DNA from: Clostridiales bacterium DTU032
GTDB lineage: Bacteria; Bacillota; Clostridia; Saccharofermentanales; DTU023
DNA: 36,446 nucleotides
Reading direction: 5' to 3'
NCBI GenBank assembly: GCA_001512745.1
Contig: LFSM01000032.1
Coordinates: 3,004-39,449 of the forward strand
The translations under genes and the position numbers were made by a program. Numbering within the stretch: the stretch's first letter is position 1; each line of letters begins with the position of its first letter. This document shows positions 19,101-28,502 of this stretch, one piece after another. The notes beneath the pieces are model-generated. The model saw only the letters and a program-made list of their open reading frames with translations, ran no database searches and was not told the origin of the DNA.

Positions 19101-19859
19101 GATTATACATTCATAGACGGGCCGGGACCTGAGTTCAGTAAAGACAGCTTGCAGGACGGCGATCCTCTTATTGTGGCCGGACTGGTGATCGCTGAGCGTG
19201 TCTTACTGACTAAGCGCAACGAGCGCATGGCCTTTATCACCATTGAGGATGCAACAGGCAGTTTTGAGTTAATTGTCTTTCCCCGTGTATTTGAAGAATC
19301 ACGCGAACTCTTGCGTGAGAATGAAGTTCTGCTGATTTCAGGCAGCCTGTCTCTGCGTGAAGATGAAGATCCCAAAGTGATTGCAGATAAGATTATGCTC
19401 TTACAGCCTGACTGCGAGCGCTTGCCGGAGGCAATGAAAATCAGCCGTCCGCGAAAAGGCCGGAACAGGCAGCACAATAATGGGCGCAGTAACAATACAT
19501 ATCAGGCTCCGAAAACAGCTCCGAAACAACAAGCTGCACCCCCGATAGAACAGCCTGGGGCCCCGGCTGCTGTGCGTGAAGCCGGCCCTGTTATGTACCG
19601 GGAGCAGGAAAATAGCGACTCGTCCAAGCATCAGAATATGTCCCTGGTGATTCGTTGTCAGGAAAGGCCATCAGAGGAATTTATTGATGCTGTCAGAGCA
19701 ACTTGCTCTTATTTTTACGGCCCGATGCCGGTTTATATTTTTGCTGAAAAGGAGGGCAGGATCATGGATCAGCTCGCCCTGCCTTCAATAGCATCTGACT
19801 CCGAAACCATTGCCATTTTTTGCCAGCGTTTCGGAACTGATAATCTCTGTCTGCTTTAA
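16122..19859 (+). CDS. dnaE: DNA polymerase III alpha subunit, DnaE-type with PHP domain
   Basis: FTHLHLHTEYSLLDGAIRI (PHP), GPGRGSGAGSLAAY, LPDFDIDFC, YQEQVMRI, FNKSHAAAYA; C-terminal OB fold. Confidence 0.97.
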   Translation: MTFTHLHLHTEYSLLDGAIRIADLPARLKELGMDACAITDHGAMYGILDFYRSMRKEGLKPIIGCEVYVAPRNHTDKDAAFDRDPYHLILLAENNQGYHNLIKLVSRGFIDGFYYKPRVDRTLLEEYHEGLIALTACLSGEVPRKIMRGQMDDARATALYYKDLFGADNYFFEVQDNKIPEQNEVNSQLIRLSKELDIPLLATNDCHYLNKGDDFAHEVLLCMQTGKKMTDPDRMRMNSDSFYLCSPEEMAASFSHIPEAVSNTAKIAERCNVELEFGQISLPHFDTGSDEDGREMLERLCREGLDERLQRRPTDILRADYEERLKYELDVIFSMGFVDYFLIVWDFVRFAREQGIAVGPGRGSGAGSLAAYTLFITDLDPLKYDLLFERFLNSERVSLPDFDIDFCYERRGEVIEYVTEKYGQDHVCQVITFGTLAARAVIRDVGRALDVSYQETDRIAKMVPNLLNITLKQALELNPDLKKSYQEDECTRQIIDLAKKFEGMPRHASTHAAGVIIAGKAVDEIAPLARNDEAIVVQFTKDDIEKVGLLKFDFLGLRTLTVLQECKELVEKNYNQIIDFDGMTYSDPELFEMIGRGDTIGVFQLESSGMTQFMKELKPSNFEDIVAGVALFRPGPMQEIPRYVESRHDASKIHYDHPLLEAILEVTYGVIVYQEQVMRIVQDLAGFSLGQADNVRRAMSKKNPEVLAGYRSLFLDGGSDEAGNEVKGAVANGVPRKVASKIFDDVQSFAGYAFNKSHAAAYAAVAYDTAWCKYYYPVEYMAALLNSYLGNLDKANIYVRAAEAMNIAVLPPDVNYSSARFTTEKGSIRFALAAVKNVGQEAVNELVREREENGLFLSYGDFLRRCGSLSLNRKMIESLVRSSACDKFNISRSKMIAVIDPYMEQVQASQRNKMDGQLSLFDFVEEESLAVAEPDYPTVPEFSQSDRLAMEKEMLGLYVSGHPLKEYEHAFSSLPLSSALDLADSAQNLAAIEDYTFIDGPGPEFSKDSLQDGDPLIVAGLVIAERVLLTKRNERMAFITIEDATGSFELIVFPRVFEESRELLRENEVLLISGSLSLREDEDPKVIADKIMLLQPDCERLPEAMKISRPRKGRNRQHNNGRSNNTYQAPKTAPKQQAAPPIEQPGAPAAVREAGPVMYREQENSDSSKHQNMSLVIRCQERPSEEFIDAVRATCSYFYGPMPVYIFAEKEGRIMDQLALPSIASDSETIAIFCQRFGTDNLCLL

Positions 19860-19936
19860 AGGGGATTTAGTATGAATGGTATAGATTATTTAAGTTAGCA
19901 GGTATAATCTACTAGTAGCTGATATCAGGAGAGAAT

Positions 19937-20938
19937 ATGGTAGAGGATCAAGTTCCAAAAAAAGAATTAAAGCATAAGAAAACAATTGCCATTCTGACTT
20001 CAGGCGGCGATGCCCCGGGTATGAATGGTGCCATCCGGGCCGTTACCAGAACAGCGCTGAATGCAGGATATCATGTTCTCGGAGTGAGGCGTGGATATCA
20101 TGGCTTGCTGCGCGGTGATATTGTCGAGCTGGATAGCCGCTCTGTATCAGACGTTTTGCATAGAGGCGGAACTTTTCTGATGACAGCCCGCAGCGATACT
20201 TTTGCTAGTGAAGAAGGTTTGAAAAAAGCCGTCGATATGGCGGATATCTTTAATATAGATGTGCTTGTAGTGATTGGCGGCGACGGTACTGCCCGCGGCG
20301 CTAAAGCCATAGCCGACAAGGGTGTTCCAGTAATTGTGATCCCGGCAACCATAGACAATGATATCGGAGCAACGGAATATTCGCTTGGTTTTGATACTGC
20401 TCTTAACACAGCCATACAAGCTATCGACAAGCTGCGTGATACTGCTTCTTCTCATGAACGTTGTTCGGTGGTAGAGGTGATGGGCAGGGAATCCGGCTAT
20501 ATCGCTCTGGGTGTCGGTGTCGCATCCGGTGCGGAAGTACTCCTGGTACCGGAGAAGGAATTTGATTTTAATGATGACATCGTACTTACCCTGATCAAAG
20601 ACCGCAATGCTGGGAAGCAGCATTACATCGTAGTCATGGCTGAGGGCGTGGGCCTGGCTTCTGACATGGCAAAACGCATTGAGGAGAGAACCGGTATAGA
20701 AACCCGTTCAACTCAGCTGGGTTATTTACAGCGAGGCGGTGCACCCAGCTACCGTGATCGCTGGATCTCATCGCTGATGGGTGTCAGAGCAGTGCAGGCG
20801 ATACTTGATGGCCGGCTAAACCGTATGATTATCCATAAGAACGGGGACTGCCATGATATAGATCTGGAGCAAGCACTGGCCGCGGGGAAACGACCTCTGG
20901 AAGATTCTCTCGATATGGCAGATACTATAACAATCTAA
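19937..20938 (+). CDS. pfkA: 6-phosphofructokinase
   Basis: TSGGDAPGMNGAIR, VIGGDGTARGA, IPATIDNDI, QLGYLQRGGAPS; the Gly in GGDGT is consistent with the ATP-type enzyme. Confidence 0.94.
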   Translation: MVEDQVPKKELKHKKTIAILTSGGDAPGMNGAIRAVTRTALNAGYHVLGVRRGYHGLLRGDIVELDSRSVSDVLHRGGTFLMTARSDTFASEEGLKKAVDMADIFNIDVLVVIGGDGTARGAKAIADKGVPVIVIPATIDNDIGATEYSLGFDTALNTAIQAIDKLRDTASSHERCSVVEVMGRESGYIALGVGVASGAEVLLVPEKEFDFNDDIVLTLIKDRNAGKQHYIVVMAEGVGLASDMAKRIEERTGIETRSTQLGYLQRGGAPSYRDRWISSLMGVRAVQAILDGRLNRMIIHKNGDCHDIDLEQALAAGKRPLEDSLDMADTITI

Positions 20939-20941
20939 CTG

Positions 20942-21535
20942 ATGAATAGGGAAGACATGACCGAAGAGGAAAAAAGAAATATACATTTCGTGCCTAATTT
21001 GCCGAATATTCTCACTATGATTCGTCTGGCAGCGATCATACCTTTAGTGATCTTACTTAGCAAGTGGCCTGAATATAAGACTTTATCATTTACCTTGTTT
21101 TTAGCCATCTGGCTGACTGATATTCTGGATGGCTATATCGCCAGAACCTATAATCAGATAACAGACTTTGGCAAACTATTTGATCCCCTGGTGGATAAGC
21201 TCTTCCAGATTGCTGTAGCAGCCACTATGGCAGCAATCGGACGTCTGCCTGTCTGGGTGCCAAGCTTCATTATCTTCCGCGAAACACTGATGATTTTGGG
21301 CGGCTACCTTTTGCTGAAGAATTATGAAGTGGTAGTTTACTCGGATATTTACGGCAAGCTGGCTACTGTCTTTTATGTAATAGCTTTATCGCTGCTCTTC
21401 TTTATCCCGGAAGAGCCGGCCTGGATCAAGCATGTTATTTTTATCCCGGGAGCGGTCTTGTCAGTAATTGCAACCTTGAATTATGCCAGGAAGAATATCC
21501 ATAATATTAAAAGCAGAAATAATACTACAAGATGA
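20942..21535 (+). CDS. pgsA: CDP-diacylglycerol--glycerol-3-phosphate 3-phosphatidyltransferase
   Basis: CDP-alcohol phosphotransferase motif DILDGYIARTYNQITDFGKLFDPLVDKL; multiple TM helices. Confidence 0.88.
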   Translation: MNREDMTEEEKRNIHFVPNLPNILTMIRLAAIIPLVILLSKWPEYKTLSFTLFLAIWLTDILDGYIARTYNQITDFGKLFDPLVDKLFQIAVAATMAAIGRLPVWVPSFIIFRETLMILGGYLLLKNYEVVVYSDIYGKLATVFYVIALSLLFFIPEEPAWIKHVIFIPGAVLSVIATLNYARKNIHNIKSRNNTTR

Positions 21536-23943
21536 TCTCCAGAAGCTTGCGAAAACTAGAGTTTCCCGGCATTATCCGCTTATTGTCTGACCAAGCGGAT
21601 ACTGAACCGGGACGCAAACTATGTGAAAAACTTCTGCCGGCTTCGAACAAGACGGAAGCTGAAGCCTGGCTGAAAGAAACTGATGATGCGGTCAACCGCC
21701 TGCTGGAATATGGCGGCCTGCCTTTTGCCGGTATTCAGGATATTCATTCACAGATCAGCCGTGCTGAAAACGGAGCTGTACTTAATGGCCGGGACCTGCT
21801 GCAGATCGCCGCTCTCCTGCGTGCAGTCGTACGCATGCGTCAGTCCATTCCGGAAAGCTGGACAGCAGCAAGAAGAGAAGCAGCTGAAGGGGACTTTCCT
21901 TACCATGCTATCTACAATCGCATTGAAGCACTGACAGCCTGCCAGAATTTACTGGGGGAAATTGAAAGCTGTATTGCCGGTGATGATGAGGTCTTTGACA
22001 GCGCCAGTCCCGAGCTGATGTCAATCCGCAGACGTATCCGGGATGCCCAGGCCAATATCCGGACTGAACTGGACAAAGTCTTGCGCAAGCACAGTTCTGC
22101 CCTGCAAGAGGCATTGATTACCGTCAGAGGCGACCGTTATGTAGTACCAGTAAAAAGCGAGCATCGGTCTGCTGTGCCCGGTTTGATTCATGACAGCTCC
22201 GCTTCAGGCAACACTGTCTTTATTGAGCCTATGTCGGTTGTCCAGCTAAACAACAAAATTCGCGAGCTCGCAGCTGAAGAAAGGCATGAAATAGACCGTA
22301 TACTGGCTCTGCTTTCAGCCGGCGTAGCAGAAGAATCTGTAGCTTTAAAGCAGAATTTACAGCTGCTGACAGAGCTTGATTTTGCTATGGCCAAGGGCAA
22401 GCTGTCTCTGGATATGAAAGCAGCCGCACCCAGTCTTAATTCTGAAGGCAGAATTGTCCTGCATCAGGCCCGTCATCCACTGATTAATAAGGACGATGTC
22501 GTGCCAATTGATTTCGAGCTCGGCATTAACTATCGCAGCCTGGTAATTACCGGTCCCAATACAGGCGGAAAAACTGTTACCCTCAAAAGCTGTGGACTTC
22601 TGACTGTGATGGCCATGGCAGGTTTGCATATCCCTGCGCGCAGTCCTTCTGAAGTGGCATTTTTCGACCTTGTTTTGGCGGACATAGGCGACGAGCAGAG
22701 CATTGAACAAAGTCTGTCAACCTTTTCCTCGCATATGAAGGAAATTATCGCCATCACAGAGCTGGCAGCACCGGGTACTTTGCTTTTGCTGGACGAACTG
22801 GGTGCCGGTACGGATCCCTCCGAGGGAGCAGCGCTGGCTATAGCCATTCTCAACTTCCTCAATCAGGCAGGAGCGCACACCGTTGCTACTACTCATTACA
22901 GCGAGCTTAAGGGCTATGCGATGAATACGGAAGGGGTGGAGAATGCCAGCTGTGAATTTGATATTGAATCTTTGCAGCCCACCTACAGGCTGCTGATAGG
23001 TGTGCCCGGAGTGAGTCATGCTTTTTCCATAGCTCAAAAGCTTGGTCTCAGCAGGGACATTATCGCTGATGCCAGACAGCTTATATCGGAAGAAGGCGCA
23101 CGTTTTGAACAGCTGATCACAGCAATTGAAAGCAGTCAGAAAGAAATTGATGACAAAAAGAGTGAGGCGGATAAACTCCAGAGCGAGTTGCAGGAGATGC
23201 GCCGCACTCTTGAACAGGAAAAAGAAAAGATAGGTCAGGAAAAAAAGAAGCTCTTGGCCGGAGCTGAAGCGCAGGCAGCTGAGATTGTCAACAAGACCCG
23301 CAGACAGATGGAAGAGATTATTGAAAATCTGGAAGCGGAAAGAGACCAGCTGCGCCTGGACCATCGCCTGCAAAGCCAACTGCGCGGGCAAATCAGCGAA
23401 GTGGAAAAGGAACTGAGTGCGCACAGGCAAAAGCGCAGCAGCTATCAGCTTCCGGGAGAGATTGAGATCGGTGAACGATACGAGGCTATCGATTTAAGTA
23501 TTGAAGGTATCGCAAGATCATTGCCGGATGCTAAAGGTCAGGTCCTGCTGGAAGCAGGACAGATCAGTTTCTCGGTAGCTGCAGACAGACTGCGTCCCGC
23601 AGTTCAAAAGCAGAAAGCACCGGGCCGCAAACGTAGTGCAGGACGATCAGCTGGCGGCACGACACCACAAAGGCTGACCACAGAACGTAAAATGCATGCC
23701 AGTACTGAAGTTATGCTGCGGGGGATGAGAGTGGATGAAGCTATACCGGCTATTGACCATTTCCTGGATGATGCTGTGCTTAACGGGATTTCACCGGTTC
23801 GTCTCATTCACGGCAAAGGAACCGGTGTCTTACGTCAGGTCACTCATGATTATTTAATGCGTGATCCCAGAGTCGATTCCTTCCGTATGGGAGTTGAAGA
23901 TGAGGGCGGTGACGGAGTTACCGTGGCCGAGTTGAAATTGTAG
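21532..23943 (+). CDS. mutS2: Endonuclease MutS2 with Smr domain
   Basis: ITGPNTGGKTVTLK Walker A, LLLDELGAGTDPSEGAAL Walker B, C-terminal Smr LIHGKGTGVLRQ; 4-nt ATGA overlap with pgsA. Confidence 0.96.
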   Translation: MISRSLRKLEFPGIIRLLSDQADTEPGRKLCEKLLPASNKTEAEAWLKETDDAVNRLLEYGGLPFAGIQDIHSQISRAENGAVLNGRDLLQIAALLRAVVRMRQSIPESWTAARREAAEGDFPYHAIYNRIEALTACQNLLGEIESCIAGDDEVFDSASPELMSIRRRIRDAQANIRTELDKVLRKHSSALQEALITVRGDRYVVPVKSEHRSAVPGLIHDSSASGNTVFIEPMSVVQLNNKIRELAAEERHEIDRILALLSAGVAEESVALKQNLQLLTELDFAMAKGKLSLDMKAAAPSLNSEGRIVLHQARHPLINKDDVVPIDFELGINYRSLVITGPNTGGKTVTLKSCGLLTVMAMAGLHIPARSPSEVAFFDLVLADIGDEQSIEQSLSTFSSHMKEIIAITELAAPGTLLLLDELGAGTDPSEGAALAIAILNFLNQAGAHTVATTHYSELKGYAMNTEGVENASCEFDIESLQPTYRLLIGVPGVSHAFSIAQKLGLSRDIIADARQLISEEGARFEQLITAIESSQKEIDDKKSEADKLQSELQEMRRTLEQEKEKIGQEKKKLLAGAEAQAAEIVNKTRRQMEEIIENLEAERDQLRLDHRLQSQLRGQISEVEKELSAHRQKRSSYQLPGEIEIGERYEAIDLSIEGIARSLPDAKGQVLLEAGQISFSVAADRLRPAVQKQKAPGRKRSAGRSAGGTTPQRLTTERKMHASTEVMLRGMRVDEAIPAIDHFLDDAVLNGISPVRLIHGKGTGVLRQVTHDYLMRDPRVDSFRMGVEDEGGDGVTVAELKL

Positions 23944-24032
23944 TTCGCAAGTCTGCTTAGAGTCATAATTTAAGTAGTTTTGTGTATAATAAGAAAAAGA
24001 TACCTTGTCTTACCAAAGGAAGAAGGTACCAT

Positions 24033-26006
24033 ATGAATCAAGCTTACTTGTTTAATCATGGAAAGAATCATCAAAGCTATAAGATGTTGGGGGCTCGCCC
24101 TGATGTCTCGGCAGACGGGGAGAGAGGATATCGTTTTGCAGTCTGGGCTCCTCATGCTGCACAGGTCAGTGTGGTGGGAGATTTTAACGGCTGGGATCCT
24201 GAGATCCATTCGATGATTGCTTACGGTACAACCGGAATCTGGCAAATATTCATTCCAAATGCAGTTGAGTATCAAAGGTACAAGTATGCAATCCGCACGC
24301 CAGAAGGGCGTGTTTTGCTGAAAGCCGACCCATATGCACGCCATGCAGAAACCAGGCCGAATACTGCTTCCATTCTCTACGATGCGGAAGATGACTACGA
24401 GTGGGGAGATGCAGATTTCTGTGCCCGCAGGCGGCCCGTAGAAGATGACAGACCGCTAAACATCTATGAAATGCATCTTGGCAGCTGGCGGCGTTACGCT
24501 GACGGAAATCCTTATTCATATCGCGATATAGCTCCGCAGCTGGCCTCATATGTCAAACAGCTGGGCTACAATGCAGTTGAAATCATGCCTGTGATGGAAC
24601 ATCCGCTCGATGCCTCCTGGGGTTATCAGATAACAGGTTATTTCGCACCTACTTCCCGTTATGGCAAACCGTCGGATCTGAAGTTTCTTATTGATACCCT
24701 GCATCAGAATGACATCAAAGTAATCCTTGACTGGGTGCCCGGACATTTTCCGCGCGATGATTTCGGTCTGGCTAATTTCGACGGCCAGCCTCTTTACGAA
24801 TATTCCGATGCCATCAGAGCTGAACATCCAAACTGGGGGACCCTGGTTTTTGATTTTGCCCTGGCTGAAGTACGTTCTTTCCTGCTCTCCAATGCCTGGT
24901 ACTGGCTGGAAGAGTTCAATGTTGACGGACTGCGGGTAGATGCTGTCTCCAGCATGGTCTACCTGAATTTTGGCCGCGAATATTCCGCCTCTGCACGTAA
25001 TGTACAGGGCGGTTACGAGAATCTTGAAGCTATCGCTTTTATCCGGGAAATGAATGAACTGGTCAGGGAGAATTTTCCTTACTGTATTATGGCAGCTGAG
25101 GAATCCTCAACCTTTCCCAAGGTAACCGGACCTGTGTCTGAAGGCGGACTGGGTTTTACTCATAAATGGAATATGGGCTGGATGAACGATACTTTGTCTT
25201 ATATGACTTCCGATTACTACGCCAGAGGTCAGGTTCATGACAAGATCACCTTTTCTATGATGTATTCTTTCAGTGAAAAGTTTATTCTCCCGTTTTCGCA
25301 TGATGAGGTAGTCCACGGCAAAAAATCCTTGCTGGGACGGATGCCAGGAGATTACTGGAGACAATTCGCTTCACTTCGCACCTGTTACATGTATCAGATG
25401 TCATTCCCCGGAGACAAGCTGAATTTTATGGGCAATGAATTTGCTCCCTTTATTGAATGGCGTTACTACGAAGAACTGGAATGGTTCCTGCTGCAGTATC
25501 CGAATCACAAAGGCATGTTTGAATTTGTGACTGCACTCAACCATATTTATCTGGAAAACCCTGCCTTGTGGGAAGTAGAAGATTCCTGGGAAGGCTTCGA
25601 ATGGATCGTGGCAGATGACAGGGAAAACAGCATCTTTGCTTACGCACGCTATGCTAAGGAGCGCAGTCAGACCATTGTGTCGGTGTTGAATATGACCCCG
25701 GCATCCTATAAGAATTATCGTTTGAATGTGCCCCATCCCGGCCGCTACAGATTAATATTAAACAGTGATGATGCCCGATATCAGGGCAGTGCTTATGCCG
25801 ATCTGGAACAGGGGGACACCGTTTTCTGGACCTCAGCCGAAAAAGAAAGAGAGAGGCTGTCTTTGGAAGACAAGATGAGAGATCTTGCTTCACCTCTGGA
25901 AGGAGAGCAAGATAATGCCGACTCCGGACTTGGCTATTACATCGATATGCCCTTGCCGCCACTTGCAGGCCTGTATTTGGTTTATGAGGGAGAGGAAAAG
26001 AATTAA
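24033..26006 (+). CDS. glgB: 1,4-alpha-glucan branching enzyme (GH13)
   Basis: CBM48-type FAVWAPHAAQVSVVGDFNGWD, DGLRVDAVSSM, MAAEESSTFP, LPFSHDEVVHGKKSL; ATG 24033 with an AGGAAGAAGG ribosome-binding site. Confidence 0.96.
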   Translation: MNQAYLFNHGKNHQSYKMLGARPDVSADGERGYRFAVWAPHAAQVSVVGDFNGWDPEIHSMIAYGTTGIWQIFIPNAVEYQRYKYAIRTPEGRVLLKADPYARHAETRPNTASILYDAEDDYEWGDADFCARRRPVEDDRPLNIYEMHLGSWRRYADGNPYSYRDIAPQLASYVKQLGYNAVEIMPVMEHPLDASWGYQITGYFAPTSRYGKPSDLKFLIDTLHQNDIKVILDWVPGHFPRDDFGLANFDGQPLYEYSDAIRAEHPNWGTLVFDFALAEVRSFLLSNAWYWLEEFNVDGLRVDAVSSMVYLNFGREYSASARNVQGGYENLEAIAFIREMNELVRENFPYCIMAAEESSTFPKVTGPVSEGGLGFTHKWNMGWMNDTLSYMTSDYYARGQVHDKITFSMMYSFSEKFILPFSHDEVVHGKKSLLGRMPGDYWRQFASLRTCYMYQMSFPGDKLNFMGNEFAPFIEWRYYEELEWFLLQYPNHKGMFEFVTALNHIYLENPALWEVEDSWEGFEWIVADDRENSIFAYARYAKERSQTIVSVLNMTPASYKNYRLNVPHPGRYRLILNSDDARYQGSAYADLEQGDTVFWTSAEKERERLSLEDKMRDLASPLEGEQDNADSGLGYYIDMPLPPLAGLYLVYEGEEKN

Positions 26007-26037
26007 TCAGCAGAATGCTTGCTGACCTATAAAAATT

Positions 26038-26070
26038 CTTCAGTCTGACCCGGATCCGGACGGGCTGAAG
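26038..26070 (+). other. Intergenic stem-loop between glgB and glgC
   Basis: CTTCAGTCTG-A-CC...GG-A-CGGGCTGAAG (10-bp outer stem including two G-U pairs, A-A mismatch, then CC/GG), no downstream T-tract. Confidence 0.6.
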
Positions 26071-26095
26071 AGGGGACAGAAGAAAGGATTGGAAA

Positions 26096-27361
26096 ATGGC
26101 GCATCAAAATGTGATAGCTATGATTTTAGCTGGCGGACAAGGGTCCCGCCTGGGAGTCTTAACGGAGTTTCTGGCCAAACCGGCAGTTCCTTTCGGGAGT
26201 CGTTACAGAATAATTGATTTCCCCTTAAGCAACTGTTCCAACTCAGGTATAGAAGCTGTTGGAGTTCTTACTCAGTACCAACCACTGCAGCTTAATTCCT
26301 ATATAGGAAACGGACACCCCTGGGATCTGGATCGTAATGATGGTGGTACCTATATTTTGCCGCCCTATATCAGCCAGGAAGGCAGTGACTGGTATCTGGG
26401 AACAGCAAACTCAATCTACCAGAACATTCCCTTTATCGACAGTTTTGGCCCCAAGCAGGTTGTCATACTATCCGGCGACCACGTCTACAAAATGGATTAT
26501 TCCAAGATGGTGAAAGCTCATACAGATATTGGAGCGGACGCAACTATTGCTGTAATCGAAGTGCCCTGGGAAGAGACCGAACGATTTGGCATCATGAACA
26601 CGGATAAAAATAAGCGCATTACAGAATTTGAAGAAAAGCCGGCTCACGCTAAAAGCAATCTGGCTTCTATGGGTGTTTATTGTTTTGACTGGCCAAGTCT
26701 GCGCCGCTGCCTGATCCAGGATGAGGCTGATCCTGACTCCAAGAACGATTTTGGTCATAATATTATTCCCAAGATGCTGGCCGAAGGCCTTTATCTTCAC
26801 GCCTACACCTTTAACGGCTATTGGAAAGATGTCGGAACGGTTAAGTCGCTTTGGGATACCAATATGGATGTACTGGATAAGCCGGATGAGATTGATCTGC
26901 ATGACGATTCCTGGACCATCTACAGCAAAAACCCCCAGCTCCCTTCCCACTATTTCGGGCCTGATGCAGTGGCTGAGAGAATCGCCATTAGTGACGGAGC
27001 CGAGGTGCACGGAGAAGTCAGACACTCGATTATCAGTGTAGGTGTGATGATTGAAGAGGGTGCCATAGTTGAAGATTCAATCATAATGCCGGGTGCAATT
27101 GTTAAATCAGGCTCCGTTCTGAAAAAATGCATAGTAGGCATGAATACAGTCATTGAATCTTCTGTGCGGATAACACCGGAAACGCATGATTTGTGCTCAT
27201 TCCTCAATGAGAAACTCTGTGAGGACGGCATTAGCGTCATAGGCCAGGATCTCATTATTCATAAGGGTGCCAAGATTTGTGGCAACTCGATGATCGGTCC
27301 GCAAGATGCCGTGACACATCCGCATATTGTTTCCGAAATGCCAAGCAGATATTCATATTAG
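26096..27361 (+). CDS. glgC: Glucose-1-phosphate adenylyltransferase, catalytic subunit
   Basis: [45 protein letters not shown]; left-handed beta-helix C-terminus. Confidence 0.96.
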   Translation: MAHQNVIAMILAGGQGSRLGVLTEFLAKPAVPFGSRYRIIDFPLSNCSNSGIEAVGVLTQYQPLQLNSYIGNGHPWDLDRNDGGTYILPPYISQEGSDWYLGTANSIYQNIPFIDSFGPKQVVILSGDHVYKMDYSKMVKAHTDIGADATIAVIEVPWEETERFGIMNTDKNKRITEFEEKPAHAKSNLASMGVYCFDWPSLRRCLIQDEADPDSKNDFGHNIIPKMLAEGLYLHAYTFNGYWKDVGTVKSLWDTNMDVLDKPDEIDLHDDSWTIYSKNPQLPSHYFGPDAVAERIAISDGAEVHGEVRHSIISVGVMIEEGAIVEDSIIMPGAIVKSGSVLKKCIVGMNTVIESSVRITPETHDLCSFLNEKLCEDGISVIGQDLIIHKGAKICGNSMIGPQDAVTHPHIVSEMPSRYSY

Positions 27362-27371
27362 GAGGTAGAAA

Positions 27372-28478
27372 ATGTTAGTTAACGCTATGGGATTAATTCT
27401 GGCAGATAATCAGCGAGTTAAACTGGGACCTCTGAGCGAACCGCGCGCGCTTTCAGCCATGCCCTTTGCCGGCCGTTTCAGAATTATCGATTTTCTACTC
27501 TCAAACATGGTTAACAGTGGTATTAAGCGGGTAGGCGTAATAGCTCTTACCCGGTATAAATCTCTGATGGATCATTTAGGCACCGGTGCCTCCTGGGATC
27601 TGGACCGCATGAATCAGGGACTTTATCTGCTGCCACCTTATATCAATCCCCTGACCCGTTCATCAGATCGCTCTGACCTAAGCAGCATTATCGATTATAT
27701 CGAAAGCGGTTCTCAGGATTATGTTGTGATCACAGACTGCAATCTGGTCATGAACACCTTATACAATGACATTCTGGATCAACATTTGGATTCAGGGGCC
27801 GCCATCACGGTGATGTACAATCACGACGCTTATGAATATGGCATACCGAATATTTCGCTTACATTAGATGAAGATGAGCGTGTGACAGATGTATTAGTTG
27901 ACATGCAAAATCCGCCCTCTGACATCAGCGCAATTAATGTCGCAGTCATCAGAAGAGACCTGCTCTTGTCACTTTTGGAGGATGCACGCTCCCGTGGGGT
28001 GACAGACTTTACCTTTGTCAGAATTATGGAATACTATAAACAACTGGATGTAAGAGGCTGCGAACACAAGGGTGGGATTTTCCGTATCAACTCCATGGCG
28101 AATTACTTTAAGGCTTCCATGGGACTTTTTGATGATGAACTCCGGCATGAGCTTTTCTCAAGACAAAATCCGATATACACCAAGGTCAAGAATAAACAGC
28201 CCTGCCTGGTTGAAAGCGGCAGCAGAGTGAAGAATGTTTTGGCCTCAGATGGCTGCATCATTCAGGGGGACGTGGAGAATTGCGTACTTTTCCGCGGAGT
28301 TACCATCGGCAAAGGTGCGAAGCTTCGCAACTCGGTTATTTTCCAGGACACCCAGATATCAAATGACGTCAATTTGAACTATGTAGTTATCGACAAAGAC
28401 AGCGTAGTGAAAATGGGTGTCAAATTATTAGGTCATCCCGGCTTTCCTGTTGTTATTGGGAAAGGTTCGATCGTATAA
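27372..28478 (+). CDS. glgD: Glucose-1-phosphate adenylyltransferase, GlgD (non-catalytic/regulatory) subunit
   Basis: GlgC-like fold but LILADNQRVKLGPLSEPRALSAMPFAGRFRIIDFLLSN lacks the GGGxGxRL catalytic loop; directly follows glgC. Confidence 0.94.
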   Translation: MLVNAMGLILADNQRVKLGPLSEPRALSAMPFAGRFRIIDFLLSNMVNSGIKRVGVIALTRYKSLMDHLGTGASWDLDRMNQGLYLLPPYINPLTRSSDRSDLSSIIDYIESGSQDYVVITDCNLVMNTLYNDILDQHLDSGAAITVMYNHDAYEYGIPNISLTLDEDERVTDVLVDMQNPPSDISAINVAVIRRDLLLSLLEDARSRGVTDFTFVRIMEYYKQLDVRGCEHKGGIFRINSMANYFKASMGLFDDELRHELFSRQNPIYTKVKNKQPCLVESGSRVKNVLASDGCIIQGDVENCVLFRGVTIGKGAKLRNSVIFQDTQISNDVNLNYVVIDKDSVVKMGVKLLGHPGFPVVIGKGSIV

Positions 28479-28502
28479 AGCCCTCAGGAGTGGGTTCTAT
28501 TT

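Noticed and set aside
22717-23430. 237-aa antisense ORF opposite mutS2
   Set aside because: Shadow ORF of a strongly supported mutS2 frame; no ribosome-binding site or recognisable domain.
26468-27025. 185-aa antisense ORF opposite glgC
   Set aside because: Shadow ORF with no independent support.
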